This document shows, piece by piece, positions 6,133-6,530 of a stretch of DNA of 6,530 nucleotides. The notes beneath the pieces are model-generated. The model was not told the DNA's origin, did no database searches, and saw only the letters and a list, made by a program, of their open reading frames with translations. The position numbers and the translations under genes were made by a program. How positions within the stretch are numbered: position 1 is the first letter of the stretch; each line of letters opens with the position of its first letter. The stretch is from an uncultured Lachnospiraceae bacterium (GTDB taxonomy: Bacteria; Bacillota; Clostridia; Lachnospirales; Lachnospiraceae): contig CALZMS010000055.1 in the NCBI GenBank assembly GCA_945788595.1, positions 1 to 6,530 on the forward strand, in the 5' to 3' direction.

Positions 6133-6151
6133 AGAGAATGTAGAAATGCAA
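6123..6151 (-). promoter_or_regulatory. Sigma-A-like promoter of the polymerase-yolD unit
   Basis: On the minus strand TATAAT (6123-6128) is a perfect -10 box and TTGCAT (6146-6151) a partial -35 box with a 17-base spacer. Transcription would start near 6116, about 30 bases before the polymerase ATG. The -10 box lies within a palindrome (6115-6132), consistent with repressor control. Confidence 0.68.
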
Positions 6152-6181
6152 TATATATGTTCGCGTTAATGGACGGGGATG

Positions 6182-6196
6182 GAAACGGCGCGTTTC
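6182..6196. repeat. 15-base palindrome in the divergent intergenic region
   Basis: Arms GAAACG and CGTTTC pair perfectly around GCG. The palindrome lies between the polymerase promoter and the SpoVT/AbrB-like gene. GGAAA recurs on the plus strand at 6181, 6202 and 6222, spaced 21 and 20 bases (about two helical turns). It may be a regulator-binding region for one or both genes, or chance. Confidence 0.3.
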
Positions 6197-6318
6197 GGGC
6201 TGGAAACAAATGGCGAAGGCCGGAAATCAGGGGTTTTTGGCGATGGAGGCGATGCGCGGTCGCATAGAAAAAGGCAGCGCAGTAAAATCTATGGCTGCGA
6301 TAGAAAACAATTACGGTC

Positions 6319-6325
6319 AAGGAGG
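6319..6325 (+). promoter_or_regulatory. Ribosome binding site fixing a GTG start
   Basis: AAGGAGG on the plus strand. The ATG at 6327 is only one base away, too close for initiation. The in-frame GTG at 6333 is 7 bases away and gives the usual SpoVT N-terminus (KATGILRR after the start). The GTG is therefore the preferred start. Confidence 0.75.
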
Positions 6326-6332
6326 CATGGTT

Positions 6333-6509
6333 GTGAAGGCAACAGGCATCTTAAGGCGCATCGACGAGCTCGGGCGCGTGGTCATTCCCAAGGAGATCCG
6401 GCGGACGCTGAGAATTCGGGAGGGCGACCCGCTGCGGACAACAGGGACAGAGCTGGAGCGGTTCGTGCTGAGCGCGGAGGCGTTCGTAAAGCGGGTGGGC
6501 GCGGGTTGA
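6333..6509 (+). CDS. SpoVT/AbrB-type DNA-binding domain protein, truncated (58 aa)
   Basis: The first 34 residues are near-perfect SpoVT N-terminus: KATGILRRIDELGRVVIP (2-19), then KEIRRTLRIREGDPL (20-34). This is a swapped-hairpin AbrB fold that binds DNA as a dimer, typically as a transition-state or sporulation regulator. After residue 34 the match stops. The remaining 24 residues (GTELERFVLSAEAF and onward) keep only the pattern of the last beta strand, and the frame ends at residue 58. Full SpoVT is about 180 residues with a C-terminal GAF sensor domain, absent here. I checked the other two frames after 6434 and found no continuation, so a single frameshift does not explain the loss. The tail is GC-rich compared with its neighbours. 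It may be a short stand-alone regulator or the 5' remnant of a spoVT copy. A start at 6210 is rejected because it lacks a ribosome binding site. Confidence 0.65.
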   Translation: MKATGILRRIDELGRVVIPKEIRRTLRIREGDPLRTTGTELERFVLSAEAFVKRVGAG

Positions 6510-6530
6510 CAAGCGGGGGATGCGTTTCTA

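Noticed and set aside
6262..6288. A sporulation sigma-G/F or sigma-A promoter for the SpoVT/AbrB-like gene (GCATA with TAAAAT)
   Set aside because: The elements match poorly and I cannot tell them from chance; SpoVT is sigma-G-dependent in B. subtilis, but the sequence here does not show it clearly.
6210..6332. A 41-residue N-terminal extension of the SpoVT/AbrB-like protein
   Set aside because: There is no ribosome binding site before 6210, while a perfect AAGGAGG precedes the GTG at 6333 and the conserved domain starts there.

Overview
The window suggests a spore-forming Clostridia-type Firmicute, most likely a Lachnospiraceae-like gut anaerobe. The evidence is strong GGAGG-type ribosome binding sites, sigma-A-like promoters, a lipoprotein with a long Ser/Ala/Glu linker, a UvrX/YqjW-type polymerase paired with a YolD-like gene, and a SpoVT/AbrB-type DNA-binding protein. 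This assignment is inference; the sequence contains no phylogenetic marker.

Almost everything lies on the minus strand, so transcription reads from right to left. At the right end (6333-6509) a short plus-strand gene encodes a SpoVT/AbrB-type DNA-binding domain with no C-terminal sensor domain. Divergent from it is a two-gene DNA damage tolerance unit: a Y-family polymerase (4565-6085) followed 16 bases later by a YolD-like protein (4105-4548). A promoter at 6123-6151 drives the pair, and a palindrome (6115-6132) covers its -10 box.

Next come a promoter (4010-4038), a class I/II PLP aminotransferase (2803-3966) and, 15 bases after it, a 50-codon open frame (2635-2787) that looks like an unannotated small protein. 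A hairpin sits directly in front of the aminotransferase ribosome binding site.

The left half is a polar amino acid ABC transporter operon with its own promoter (2516-2544). The order is substrate-binding lipoprotein (1596-2465), a strong Rho-independent terminator (1508-1537), permease (756-1481) and ATPase (47-769); the last two overlap by 14 bases. The terminator after the first gene would let the cell make more binding protein than membrane components. The binding protein captures an amino acid outside the cell, the permease dimer carries it through, and the ATPase dimer powers transport. The aminotransferase next door may metabolise imported or related amino acids, but the sequence does not prove this link.

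Most of the window is ordinary core or near-core content. I see no clear novel defence or mobile system. The points most worth a second look are the small open frame after the aminotransferase, the truncated SpoVT-like gene, and the palindrome over the polymerase promoter. No rRNA, tRNA, CRISPR array or insertion sequence was seen. The longest stretch without a large gene (2466-2802) holds the transporter promoter and the small open frame.
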